Source of the DNA: Achatina immaculata
Taxonomy: Eukaryota > Mollusca > Gastropoda > Stylommatophora > Achatinidae
NCBI GenBank assembly: GCA_009760885.1
Contig: CM019699.1
Span: 42,156,268 to 42,220,267, forward strand
Direction: 5' to 3'
DNA length: 64,000 nt
Under the pieces are notes generated by a model. The model was not told where the DNA came from. It was given only the letters and a program-made list of their open reading frames with translations, and ran no database searches. Positions 23,137 through 34,327 of the stretch are shown in pieces. Each line of letters starts with the position of its first letter. The stretch's first letter is position 1. Position numbers and translations under genes: made by a program.

Positions 23137-23370
23137 CGACTCTTGTGAAAATGGATCATACCCGTCCGAGGAGTCTCCTGTTTTTTCTGTAGCTTTCTCT
23201 TTGTCCGTATTGTCTGCATCCGCAACATGGCTCAGTGGCTGGACAGATGAGGTCTTCATATCGTTCTTTGATCTGCTGCTCGCAGCCAGTGAGATGGTTT
23301 CAAGGCTGTCGGAGTGGGAAGCTAAATTTTTCTTTTCTCTTAAATTCAGTTCCATTAGTTCTGCCACGTT
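23137..23370 (-). CDS. Candidate internal exon of an unidentified host gene
   Basis: On the minus strand a 234-bp open stretch (78 codons, phase 0 at both ends) is bounded by a CAGCTAG-type acceptor at 23371-23372 and a good donor (GTAAGC) at 23136-23131. The peptide starts NVAELMELNLREKKNLASHS. It is rich in Ser, Lys, Asp and Glu and ends GYDPFSQES, as in a disordered hydrophilic segment. It does not resemble the surrounding retroelements and has no tandem structure. I do not recognise the protein. Alternatively translation could begin at an internal ATG (MELNLREKK). The call rests on splice signals plus protein-like composition only. Confidence 0.4.
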
Positions 23371-23397
23371 CTAGCTGTTGAAGATTTGATAGATGCA

Positions 23398-23484
23398 GTT
23401 TTATTATTTCTATTATCATTGTTTGCAATCAATCCATTTTTATTATTTCTGTTATCATTGTTTGCAATCAATCAATCAATCAAG
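23398..23484. repeat. Short tandem duplication plus (CAAT)n tail
   Basis: A phrase ending ATCATTGTTTGCAATCAATC is present twice, about 45 bp apart. The second ends in a CAAT repeat that is the 3' tail of the minus-strand RTE next to it. Confidence 0.7.
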
Positions 23485-24225
23485 TGCCGTGCCGCGTGCC
23501 GTAGACGATCATTTCTCTCCACAATTCTCTGTCTTTAGACTTGATTATGAGATCCGCCGGTGACTTTCTTCCTAGCTATAATGACAGCCCATCCAGTAAC
23601 TTCTCTCTCTGTCTTCCTCTGTCTCTTCTTCCCTCAATTTTTCCAGTTGCCACAATGTGTTCCAATTTTCCTCTTCTCAAGAAATGTCCTATAAATCTCG
23701 CTTGCCTGCTTCTGATCTTTGCTGTAATTTGCCTATTAACTCCAGCCTCTCTTAAGACTTCTTCGTTGGTTTTCTTAGTTGTCCATGGTACCTTCAACAT
23801 CCTTCTTATGAACCACATTTCCATGGCCTTCATTTCTCGCTGTACTCTCTTATTCGTGGACCATGCTTCACATCCATAAATAAAAATTGGCTCGATGTAA
23901 CATTTAAGTACTCGGAATCTTGTTTCCATTGATATGGATCTGTTGTGCAAGATGTTTCTCAATGTCTGGAATGCTGACTTGGCCTGAGCACGTTTGCTTT
24001 TTATTTCGTTGTGACATTTCCCATCAGCTGTTATAATTGTTCCTAAGTACTTGAATCTATCAACTTGTTTCAGTTCTGTGCCATTGATGGTAATGCTACA
24101 TTTTGGTGATATTCTTTTCTTTGAGATGACCATCACTTCAGTCTTCTTTTTATTCAGGCTGAGACTTTTACTTTTACATTCACGAACCAAGACGTCTTTT
24201 GCAATTGATTTTGTTTTCATTTTTA
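23485..24225 (-). mobile_element. RTE family D fragment (RT C-terminal half)
   Basis: On the minus strand it begins just after the YADD region (SLNKKKTEVMVISKK) and runs to the C-terminus: FKYLGTIITADGKC, MEMWFIRRMLKVPWTTKK, GRRDRGRQREKLLDGL. A stop near 23576 interrupts it, and the same C-terminal pattern as family C (ending RHGT) follows to about 23487. It is related to but distinct from family C. The tail is a TTGA repeat. It is 5'-truncated and non-functional. Confidence 0.87.
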
Positions 24226-25238
24226 AAAAATCAATAGCAAAGTATAGAGGTTTTATACAACAAAGTGATTGTTAATTCGTAAAGAAGAAAATATCAAAAG
24301 GAAAACATTGTAGATACAACAACAATAACAACAACAAATGCACAGTTTGTGACAGTTTTAGCACAGTGTCATTTAACAAGGAGACGAGAACTACAAATGA
24401 AAAGAAAAGGCGTGATCACAAAGAGATCGCACATTGCAAATAAACAAGATGTGTCTTTCTGTAGCAGACTGCACTGATCAAATATTGGTAGTACAAGAAA
24501 ATCTAAGACCCCCTTCAGGAACAAAAGGATTGAGGGGAACATCAGCATACAACTAATACCTGTATGTATATATATATATATATACACATACACACAACTA
24601 ATACCTGTATACTACACAAAACGTAGAGTGCTAGTATTAATGCTTACTGCAAAACATATACTCTCTTATAACTAGACACACACACACATGGAACACTGGA
24701 CAAATGTAAACAGTCTTCATCAAAACAATTAATTCTTCAACAATTACACTTAAGGTTATATGGCAGACAAGAAAGCAAACTAACTCTTGCGAAACCTACC
24801 TTCCAAATGAGTTTACTTGTGCATCCATGGTTTCGCAAATATTTACCAGTTCTTTTTTTAACTTCCAACAGTTAACATAGTTAACACAGACCCTTTATCA
24901 GAAATCTAGGACAAGCACCAGATATAAATGCTGGCCTCAGCACTGACAACTTTCCTTACTTACTGGCAAGAAAGTCACAATCTCAAGTTTGTTTTTTTTA
25001 AGTACTGAAAGTCTTCAGCAAATACTGTAAATTTTACTGATAAGGAGAGCTTTCAGTAGAGAAAATATTTAGGCCACAAGTTAGACGTAAATAACAGATT
25101 GCGAATGTGAGTTTGATATTTTCTCACTCAACAACTGGCACATTTCTGACGGGTGCCTAAAACGGATAGTTCACTTCAGATTTAAAATCACAAATTAATT
25201 AGACTAATTCCTACCCCCACCCCAGTCAACACCACCAC
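24226..25238. other. Non-coding spacer
   Basis: It contains a TA run at 24566-24585 and CA-rich patches. No gene or TE is recognisable. Confidence 0.35.
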
Positions 25239-25239
25239 A

Positions 25240-25325
25240 AATTAAAACTTGTGTTTTCGTTTGGTTATTAAAACTTGTGTTTTCGTTTGGTTATTAAAAC
25301 TTGTGTTTTCGTTTAGAAAATTAAA
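25240..25325. repeat. 26-bp tandem repeat x3
   Basis: The unit contains AAAACTTGTGTTTTCGTTTG, repeated three times with only the end of the last copy changed. Confidence 0.9.
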
Positions 25326-25394
25326 ACTATTTATTTCATATCTATGAGCCAGTACTGGATAGGAATGTATGTGTAGCCTGAATCGTTCTCACTA

Positions 25395-26200
25395 GTGAAA
25401 GAGAAATACAAATAAATAAATAAAATTTGCATTGAACAGTCATCGATCCATCTGAACCCTTGAGGAACTTTGCCTCAATAACAGCTTTCCCGTAGCCATC
25501 TGGGTTGTAAGCAAGATGACCTGCTGCTGATGCATCCATTTGCAGATCATCAACGATGTCTTCAACCATCTTCGTCTTGGTCTTTCTCTCTTTCTTTTCC
25601 CATTATGTACCCTTCCAAGACCGTCTTCGTTAGATTATGGTGACGTTTAATGTGTCCAAAATATTTAAGTTTTCTCTGTTCAATCCTTGTTATAAGTCAG
25701 CCTTCTTCAATATGAAGTTCTTGTAGTATGGATATATCTGGGTTTTTTCTGTGTCCATGATATCTGAAGAACTCTTCTGTAGCATTTACATTCAAAGGCA
25801 TTTATGTGTTTCTCAGCCGTTTTGTTAAGTGTCCAGGTCTCACAGGTATATGTTGCCATGGGAAAGATGCATGCCCTTAAAAATCTTATTTTTGTAGCTG
25901 TCTGTTCCTCTCCACAACATCTTTAGTTGTTTTACTTTCTGAAGAGCGATAGATGTCCTCCTTTTAATTTCCTTCTTGTATCTCCATCATTAGTTAGTAG
26001 TGATCCTAGATATTCAAAGCTCTTTACTTCTTTCACTTTTCCCTCATTAATACATATTTTAGCTGCCTTATTTTTTTGTGCCAGTTGTCATTAATTTAGT
26101 TTTCTTCTCATCCAGATAGAGGTTTTGCTGTTCAATATTCTTACAGACTGACATAATTAGTTTTTCATTTACTTTTTTGTGTTGTGAATAGTAATACTGA
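25395..26200 (-). mobile_element. RTE family A copy 4, 5'-truncated
   Basis: The minus strand matches the RT C-terminus of family A, from the segment after YADD (about 26190) to the end (DIVDDLQMDASAAGHLAYN near 25500), with a TTTA-repeat tail at about 25400-25420. Frameshifts are frequent. It is an old fragment. Confidence 0.85.
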
Positions 26201-26202
26201 TC

Positions 26203-26583
26203 TTGTGCATACGATGACATATATCACATTATGGGGCTTGCATGTGAATCCCTCATGAAGTGTAACGATAGTTTTAGTAAAGGTGATCGTTTTCGTTTCC
26301 CAGACTACAGGTCAGGTAACGCATCGGAGCGGTTACATTTTCTAGTGCTAGCATATGTAAGGCTCCGCTTCAATTGGCTGTGGACGAGGATGTCTTTAAG
26401 ATTAGGCTCACGCTTGTATGTTAATAGGGGTGGATCAGAGAAAATGTCACGAGTGTCTGGGTCGAGTCGGATTAGTTGCAGATGACGATAAAGAATTTTC
26501 TTAACCATCTGACCATGTGGGTAGAAAGGCAGTACTAACTTAAGTCTGTCAGATGGGATAACAGATTTTTTTGCTTTTTTCAA
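26203..26583 (-). mobile_element. Penelope-like element fragment P2, inverted
   Basis: The minus strand encodes the linker of a PLE between RT and GIY-YIG endonuclease: MVKKILYRHLQLIRLDPDTRDIF, EPNLKDILVHSQLKRSLTY and a Cys-containing CNRSD segment. It then reaches the start of the endonuclease (the HEGF.. and MCYIC.. region, read with shifts). It lies head to head with P3, which points the other way from 26584. Partial inverted copies like this are known for Penelope elements. Confidence 0.82.
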
Positions 26584-27245
26584 TGTCCAATACTTTGAGC
26601 AAATCAGTGGTGTCGCCATGGGAACGGAAATGGGTCCCAGTTATGCATGCTTATTTATGGGCTTTCTGGAAGTCAAATTATGGGAAATCCACACTGGCAG
26701 ATTTCCAGAATTCTATAAAAGGTACATCGATGATGGCACTGGAGTCACCAGTATGCCACAGGAAGAACTAAAAAATTTATTGAAATGGCCAACTCACTTA
26801 ATAATAACATAAAAGTCGCTTACGAAATTTCTGACAAGTCTGTCAAATTTTTAGACATTAAAATTTCTATTGGCACAAACAGGCTTGTAACCTCTGTATT
26901 TTACAAGCCAACCGACAGCCATATCTATTTACTTTACACCTCCTCCAATCCTGAAGCCTGTAAGAACTCCATCCCATACTCCCAACTCTTCCGTCTTCGC
27001 CTCATATGTCAGGATAACTCGGACTTTATAGATCAGTCTACCAATTTATTAGAATTTTTCTATCAGCTCCACTACCCTGAAAATATCCTTCCTGAAGCTT
27101 TCAACAATATCCAACTAGCGAGCCGCAAAGAAGCATTCAGAACAAAGCCTGCTTTTTTCATATTTTATACATTCTGGTATCACAGCTTTACTGCACTGCT
27201 TCGTGTATAATTGTATACTTATACACTAATTATTGTGTTTTACTA
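26584..27245 (+). mobile_element. Penelope-like element fragment P3 (RT C-terminal part and terminal region)
   Basis: It carries GTEMGPSYACLFMGFLE, the RYIDDG motif (YxDD-type RT catalytic motif C) and KFLDIKISIGTNRLVTSVFYKP. A frame change lies near 26790. After RKEAFRTK at 27150 the sequence jumps to the PLE terminal sequence TTATACATTCTGGTATCAC, so the endonuclease part is deleted. The next copy, P4, follows directly in the same direction, giving a partial head-to-tail tandem. Confidence 0.83.
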
Positions 27246-30200
27246 AGTTATTTTCACTGCGACAAACGCTTTTTTGTACGTCTTAACTCTTATTTGATCT
27301 TCCAATACAACCTCTCCTATCACTTTATTCACATCTCCTCACCATATCCAAATCATCCCAGTCGTAGCTTACTTATCCTCTGTCACCATCAGTATTCTTC
27401 TTTCTTCTCACCTTCACACTTTAACATGCCATCAGCTAATGAATATCTGAGATCCCTCAGATCTTTCCTTCCCTTTTCTTTCCTCCTCTTCCCCCCCCCC
27501 CCCCCCCCCCCCCGCACATACCTAACATAGCCACTGAACTGGCGTTCACAATCTACAAAAAGACTAGATTTTCTTTCCACCTTCACTTTCTGAACTATTG
27601 TCTCCGCCATAAAATAATTCCTACAGTTTTCTCGTCATCTTTTCGCCCTGCGGCGGAGGGGGCACACTCCACGTGGTTGAACAAAGACTTGAAGATAAGA
27701 TCGAGATAAATTGCTCGCGACTCAGAATGAACTGCATCATTCAGAACCACAGACGCTCTTCGTCCAACCTCGATTGGGTAAAAAATAGCCTTGAATGTCG
27801 CCTTCACTCCTACAAATCAAGCAGCCGTGTTCTCTGTCTTCTTATCAAACACATTATACACGTTACAAATCGCCAGCTTCACCAGTTCTATGTCTCTGGC
27901 AAACAACACAAACTCAACCAACTCCAGCCTCTACCCCCACCAGAGCCAGTTTCTTCTGCTTCCAGACCAGACCTCCCGACCAACTTTCCTAGGTTACACA
28001 GCACAATCAAGTTCTAACGCCCACACTCGTAGATGAGACCCCCTCTCTTCCTCTTCATCCAATTTCTAATGTAGTTTGTATTCCTCCCGACTTGCCCCTT
28101 TCTGATGATGAAAAAAAAATCCTCAGCAAAGGCCATAAATTTATTCATATCCTCCCTTATTGTGATCGCTACTTTTTACTCCGCGGTGTTAAACAGTTCC
28201 ACCGTCGATTACGTCAAAAATATCACTTTGCAAACAAAGAATCTAAACAACTCGCACAAGACCCCGATGACCCGCTTGCCCGTTACAACCACCATAAATC
28301 TGGCTGGCCACCTTCCTCCGGGGCTTCCCAAGCTTCAGATCTGTAAATTGATACGACGTGGCGTGAAATCCCAAACCTCCGACCACCAAAACTTCGACAT
28401 TTCAACTTAAACAATGGAGAGTCCAGGGCACTGTCTAAACTCCGACGTCGAGAGGACATAGTAATAAAACTAGCAGATGAAACATCGAATCTCGTAGTCT
28501 GGAAAAGAATGATTTATATATCCCGGAAGGAATGTCCCAACTCAGCAACACATAATTCTATGCCTCACCTAAAAACGATGCTACCCGTTCCAATAATAAT
28601 AAAGTGGAAGCAGCCATTAAAGACTTGATTACAGAAGGTAGCCTCCCACCTCAAGCTGTTTCTCTTCACACCAAGGACAGCTGTTTAGGCAACCATACTT
28701 TCTATCTTTTTTCCCAAAATCCACAAACCCGGTCATCCTGGACGTCCCACTGTATCAACGTGTTCATCCCCCACTGAGCACATTTCTGACATTTTGGACA
28801 GCATTTTCCAGTCGCTAGTACACAAACTACCCTCCTTTTTGAAAGATACCAACCTCGCCTTAAGAACTTTTGATACGATCAAACTCTCTCAACACCACAC
28901 CTATCACATCTTTCTCCTTGGTGTCTGCTCCCTATACACCTCAATCCCCCATGATGATGGACTCTAGCACTCCGCTATTTTCTCGACTAAGACCCTGACC
29001 CCACCACTAACACTGACACCATAATCTGACTCACACAGGTAAACTTCAGTTCTTTCGAATTCAACGATGAATACTTTGAACAAAAATGGGTCCCTGTTAT
29101 GCATGCTTATTTAAGGGCTTTCTGGGAGACAAATTATGAGAAATCCACACTAGCAGATTTCCAGAATTCTATAAAAGGTACACCAATGATGGCTTTGGAG
29201 TCATCAGCATGCCACAGGAAGAGCTAAAACATTTATTGAAATGGCCAACTCACTTAATAATAATAACAACATAAAATTCACTAGTGACATTTCTGACAAG
29301 CCTGTCAAATTTTTAGACATTAAAATTTCTATTGGCACAAACAGGCTTGTAACCTTTGTATTTTACAAGCCCACCGACAGTCACACCTATTTACTTTACA
29401 TCTCCAATCCTGAAGCCTGTAAGAAACCATCTCATACTCCCAACTCCTCCGTCTCCGCCGCATATGTCAGGATAACTCGGACTTTATAGATCAGCCCATC
29501 AATTTATTAGAATTTTTCTATTATCGCCACTATCCAGAAAATGTTCTTCGTGAAGCCTTCAACCGTATCCACCTAGTAAACCCCAAAGAAGCATTCAGAA
29601 AAAAAGTCTGTTACCCCATTTAACAGACTTAAGTTAGTACTGCCTTTCCACCTGTCAGATGGTTAAGAAAATTCTTTATCATTATCTGCCACTAGTCTAA
29701 CTCGACCCCGATCCCGATACTCGTGACATTTTCTCCGATCCACCTCTATTAGCATACAACCATGAACCTAATCTTAAAGACATCCTCGACCACAGCCAGT
29801 TGAAGCGGAGCCTTACATATGTTGGCACCAGAAAATGTAACCACCTTCGGTGCGTTAACTGTCATGTAGTCTGGGAAACTTCCTCTTTTTCTTTTTCGTT
29901 CGCTTCTACCACCAAGACCGCCCGGTGATCCTACTGAATTTAGTCCTATGGTCCTGGATAGGCCCCGTGGTTCCCCCCTGTCGTCCCGAAAAGACCACAT
30001 GAGATCCCTGAAAGGACCAAGAGGTTCAGAGTATCGCAAGGCTTGAGCCTGTATTCTCGGTGGGTCTCAGAAGCTGGATTGCGTGACACTGCGGTTTTGG
30101 TTGCATCAGTTTAATCTAGAGTTGGACTTTCTCACCGGAAAACCTCGGCGTGTTTTGGGATACCCGTGTATCCCCGCCGGGTCAGAGGTGGTTGCCCATC

Positions 30201-31700
30201 CAGTCCAGCGTTGGACTTTCTTACTGGAAAAACTCAGTGTGATTAGGATACGCATACATCCCCGCCGGGTGAGAGGTGGTTGCCTATCTAGACTGCACTG
30301 ATCTAATGTCTCCGACTTCAACATTTTGTGGTCGTGGCGGCTACTAGTTGTGACCAGGACGGAGCTTTTGTCCAGGAGGACGAATCCTAGCCACTAGTGT
30401 TTCACCCCTGGGTTGAGCCGGTTTAGGTGTATTACCCCAGTATGGGCGTGTTTAGGACGTGACCGACCTCTAGAGCGGAGGTACCATGACATGAGTAGCC
30501 ATCAAGTTTCACCCCTGGTTTAAGTCGGTTTAGGCATATTTCACCAGTATGAGAATATATCGGACGTGACCGGCCTCTAGAGCAGATGTGCCGTGGTTTG
30601 AGTAGCTCTCGCCTCGAGACTACTGGACATACCGATTAAGTTTCACTTTATCTTTTCCATCACCTTTTCACATCGGTGCCGCACACAACCCTAATTGCTT
30701 TTTCGCATTTTCTTCATTGGCCGGGAGGAGTTTCACTCCACTCGCGGCATCCGAAGAATCTCGCCAGCAGTGCAGTCTGGAAAACGAACACCTTTCCCAA
30801 AACTGCCTTTCATGAGGGATTCACATGCGAATCCCGTAATGTGGTATATGTCATCATATCCAAAAGATGCAGGATGACGTATATTGGTAAGACTGGCTTC
30901 ATATTAGGGGACCGCATACAGAAAGATATGTATGATATCGCCCAGCATGCTTCGAAACCGGTCCCGAATCATTTCAATGGCCCCAACCACAGAGGCAAAT
31001 TTGACTTTTTTTTAACAGCCATCAAACAATGTCACGCAGATGACATAAGCCGCATAGCGCTTGTGAACCGCTAAATGCAGGATTATGGGACGCTGGAACC
31101 ACACGGTTTGAAATCGTTATTCAGCTACACCTAACATTCTCCTCTTCAACACTTATAATCCCTCTCCACTAAAATCCACTCCTTTTTCACTTGTTACACA
31201 TAGTTCAGAACCTCCTCACAGCATCACATTACAACCCCTATACCCCAACTATAATCATCTGTTTCACCTTCTCCTCGCTAGGTTAACATTGTATCACTCT
31301 CTCTGCCCTCCACGATTTCCCCAACCACCACCCTCAGTTAGACCCACCTATCACAGATCACAAGTCTCCATTTAAACATTCTCTACACTCCACCAAGCCA
31401 ATTTTTGAACAAGCGTCGGACAAGCCTCATTTTCTTACAAGTTACAGCTAAGTGCTATAATGTTTTTAAACATAGCATTCTTGTGAATCTATACTTTATC
31501 TCTTCTCTCTATTTCTTCGTCCTGTATGCTTTTTTATGATTAAGGTTCAAGCCAAAACGTCAAAACTTTGTATTCATTAAGTAATAAAACTGTTCGTCCT
31601 TTTTTCCTACTTTATACATTTTGGTATCACAGCTTTACTGCAGTACTCCGTGTATAGTTGTATACTTTGACACTAATTATTGCGTGTTACTTCATATTTA
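27246..31700 (+). mobile_element. Penelope-like element P4, long but decayed, with nested insertion
   Basis: The 5' region and N-terminal coding part occupy 27300-28400 (LSDDEKKILSKGHKFIHILP, RFFLLRGVKQF-type text). RT remnants follow at 28400-29560 (a phrase equivalent to FLDIKISIGTNRLVTF at 29305 is clear). The linker is at 29640-29880. After the insertion at 29880-30771 the GIY-YIG endonuclease continues at 30772-31072 (NVVYVIISKRCRMTYIGKTG, GDRIQKDMYDI), then the 3' UTR to about 31700. Many frameshifts and stops are present. A C-homopolymer of about 20 lies at 27494-27513. In active PLEs one protein joins RT and endonuclease; this copy cannot make it. Confidence 0.83.
29880..30771 (-). 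mobile_element. Second copy of the rDNA-chimera repeat, inserted in PLE P4
   Basis: It matches 16600-17390 over the GGTTCAGAGTATC segment, two 89-bp units (30121 and 30210) and two ~100-bp units with the phrase TTGAGCCGGTTTAGG. It interrupts the PLE linker. The host sequence GTAGTCTGGGAAAC (29866-29879) is repeated as GCAGTCTGGAAAAC (30772-30785), a 14-bp duplication with two changes. A GAA/GAAA-rich tail lies at the plus-strand left end. Its outer ~160 bp (30612-30771) is not the ETS found in the other copy, although CCAGTAGTC, a piece of the 18S start, occurs at the matching position. Confidence 0.75.
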
Positions 31701-31973
31701 ACAGTGCGTATGCGTGCAAATATAAGAAATTTGTCGAATATGGCATCCAAGTTCAGAAATGTCCTGAATAAAGAGTAAATTTAAATAAATTTGTTCTGGG
31801 AAGAAAATGTGTATGCTTAATAAGATTCGAAATTGCAGAAGGACTTTGTGACACTGTATATGTAACTTTCAACGTGTGTGCATCTGCTCCATCGTTTTAT
31901 CTTTGTAGCACGCTTGCATGGCAATCTAACTTTTGATGGTGTGTATTCAAGGACAATGCAAACGTTTACTCAC
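31701..31973. other. Non-coding spacer
   Basis: No TE match seen. It may be intron sequence beside the candidate exon that follows. Confidence 0.35.
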
Positions 31974-32162
31974 TTTTGCAAGGACTAGAAATAAAACAAC
32001 ACTACCATGCGAGAGCTTGTCGACGATGTCAACTTTATCTTTTGATTTAAACAGTCTGCAGAAAGCAGAAATCATGGCAGCTGTCGACACCATTATGACA
32101 TTGATCATTTTCAGCACTGCATCCATAGAAGGCTTTGTTTTTTCCATTGCCGCTGAACTTAA
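31974..32162 (-). CDS. Candidate internal exon of an unidentified host gene, membrane-type
   Basis: On the minus strand 189 bp (63 codons, phase 0-0) lie between an acceptor (CAATCAG, 32169-32163) and a strong donor (GTGAGT, 31973-31968). The peptide begins LSSAAMEKTKPSMDAVLKMI. It includes a hydrophobic stretch (VIMVSTAAMISAFC), a charged loop (KSKDKVDIVDK) and a second hydrophobic stretch (VVLFLVLAK), so it may span a membrane. No repeat structure or TE motif is present. A 36-bp satellite begins about 90 bp upstream, inside what would be the intron. The gene is not recognised. Confidence 0.4.
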
Positions 32163-32249
32163 CTGATTGCAGTTATCACTATCACATGATATTACTTGCC
32201 CTTTAGTCACTACTATCATCAGTATGACTAACTGGACTTTACTAATCAT

Positions 32250-32488
32250 CATCATCTCTACATTAGCCACTATCATTACCAGTATGTCTGTCTCTACATT
32301 AGCCACTATCATTACCAGTATGTCTGTCTCTACATTAGCCACTATCATTACCAGTATGTCTGTCTCTACATTAGCCACTATCATTACCAGTATGTCTGTC
32401 TCTACATTAGCCACTATCATTACCAGTATGTCTGTCTCTACATTAGCCACTATCATTACCAGTATGTCTGTCTCTACAATAGCCACTA
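32250..32488. repeat. 36-bp satellite, array 1
   Basis: About six and a half nearly identical 36-bp units containing CTACATTAGCCACTATCATT. Because 36 is divisible by 3, open frames run through it on both strands (a 12-residue repeat STLATIITSMSV in one). They are by-products. The same family recurs at 37915-38128 and 38910-39118. Confidence 0.95.
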
Positions 32489-33440
32489 TTAATACCTCCA
32501 GCAGCTTTAGGGTACAAACAGAAGTGAAGCAGGGATGTGTACTATCACCAACATTATTATCTTGGCAGTAGACTGGTTAATGAAGGAGGCAACATCAGAC
32601 AAACGCAGAGGATTACAATGGGCCCTTGACACAGTGCTGGAGGACCTTGGCCTTGCAGACGACATTTGTCTACTATCAAGCAGCCACAAAGATATGCAAG
32701 ATAAAATAAACAAGCTGACTCAGAATGCAAACAACATAGAATTAAAGATCAATGTAGGAAAGACAAAGTTAATGAAGCAAAATGTGAACAACAGAAATGT
32801 ACGTACTCAGAATAGATAGCAAGTTAATGGGGGAGGTCAACGAATTTGTATATCTTGGCAGTAGAGTAGTAGAAAATGGAGACAGCACAGAGGACATCAA
32901 CAGCAGACTTACTAGAGCAAACCAGGCTTTTGCAGTGCTGCAGACTATATGGAAATCTAAAAAATTAAGTATAAATATGAAAATCAGGATATTTAAGAGT
33001 AATGTTCTAAGTGTACTACTCTATGGAAGTGAATGCTGGAAAATCACCAAAACAGTAGAAAACAAGCTGAATTCTTTCCAGACTAAATGTTTAGGAAGAA
33101 TTAGAAAAATATTTTGGCCAAACACCATAAGAAATAACATCCTGTTGGCAGAAATGCAAATGAAACCACTGGCAGCAATTATTGAGGAAAGATGCTGGCC
33201 ATTGTTGGGACATGTGCGAATGAATGACAACTCACTACCAAAAATAGCACTAAGATGGACACCACAGGGGAACAAAAGCAAGGATAGACCAAAGGATATA
33301 TGGAGAAGAACAACTGAGAGGATGTTGAGCAATAGAGGGCTCACCTGGGCAAGAGCATAAAAAAGGCAAAGGACAGGCATTTGTGGAAAACCCTTGTGGA
33401 GGTCCATGTGCCCTGGGCACTTAAGGTTCAGAGGGGGATA
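32489..33440 (+). mobile_element. RTE family B copy 2, 5'-truncated
   Basis: It begins at the RT motif B region (CCTCCAGCAGC, then VKQGCVLSPT) directly after the 36-bp satellite and runs to the conserved end GTGCCCTGGGCACTTAAGG near 33425. The motif C position reads LADD, where copy B1 has FADD. Small shifts occur near 32560 and 32800, and a stop at 33358. It closely resembles the last third of the copy at 2881-5835. A TA-rich tail ends it. Confidence 0.88.
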
Positions 33441-34327
33441 TATACATATATATATATTAGACCCTGTTACTACCAGTTGTGTCGGTCTCTATATTAAAAC
33501 AGAACGAAGAAAGGATGTGGTGGTTCCTTGCTGCCCAATATTCAACAGTGCACTGCGACGCCAGTCTCAGATAAGACATTAGAAGATCTCTGTCAGGATA
33601 TAAACCACAGCACAGGGAATATTTAGGTTGGGTCAGGCAGCAGGGAAGCAACGCAGCCCTCCAACGAGACCAGAGACAAGGTTAACTTCCCACCAGCAAG
33701 TGCCAAAAGCATATGGGAAAACCTAGACACAGTTTTATTCAAAGAATTGGACAAACAGCTGAGAGGGAAAAACCTTGAGCAAAACTGGAAGCATTTGGTA
33801 ACATCTTCACTGCCACAAAGAGTTTGGAACCAAACAGGCAAAAAGAGAAAAAGTAACACTAAGAAAGTCCAGAAGACAGAGGAAAATAGAAGCAATAAGA
33901 CAGCAGAAGAACCATGCCCGGAAAATTTTTAAGAAGGCACATGAATCAGAAAAGGAAGGACTAAGACAGGTTTGGCAGCATCTATAACACAACACCCTTT
34001 GCAGAGCTGAAAGACTATGTAAAAGAAAGAGGGAAACCAGATATGCAAGAGAAAAGTTCTACATAGATCCCTTCAGGTTTGCCAAGCAGCTATTTGAACA
34101 GCCAAAATCAAGTACACTGAAAACAAGTAGGGAGGTGCCCGAGGAACATCTGAGCAAGACATACTCTGATAAAAATCAGCATACACCTCTCGAGCAGATG
34201 AAAGGTCTGGTGTGGCCCTGTGCACCAGGCAGCAAATTCAAATGCAGCCCACCAACCTTACAAGAAGCAGAGAGCATCGTAGGAAAGGCTAAAGGAAAGT
34301 CAGCACCAGCCCCAAATGGCGTCCCTT

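Noticed and set aside
27494..27513. Poly-C run and the poly-G run at 37831-37846 as regulatory G-quadruplex sites
   Set aside because: Single homopolymers inside decayed retroelements; could also be assembly or sequencing noise.
31947..32571. ORFs with 12-residue repeats on both strands
   Set aside because: Produced by the 36-bp satellite; only the 31974-32162 part was kept as a candidate exon.
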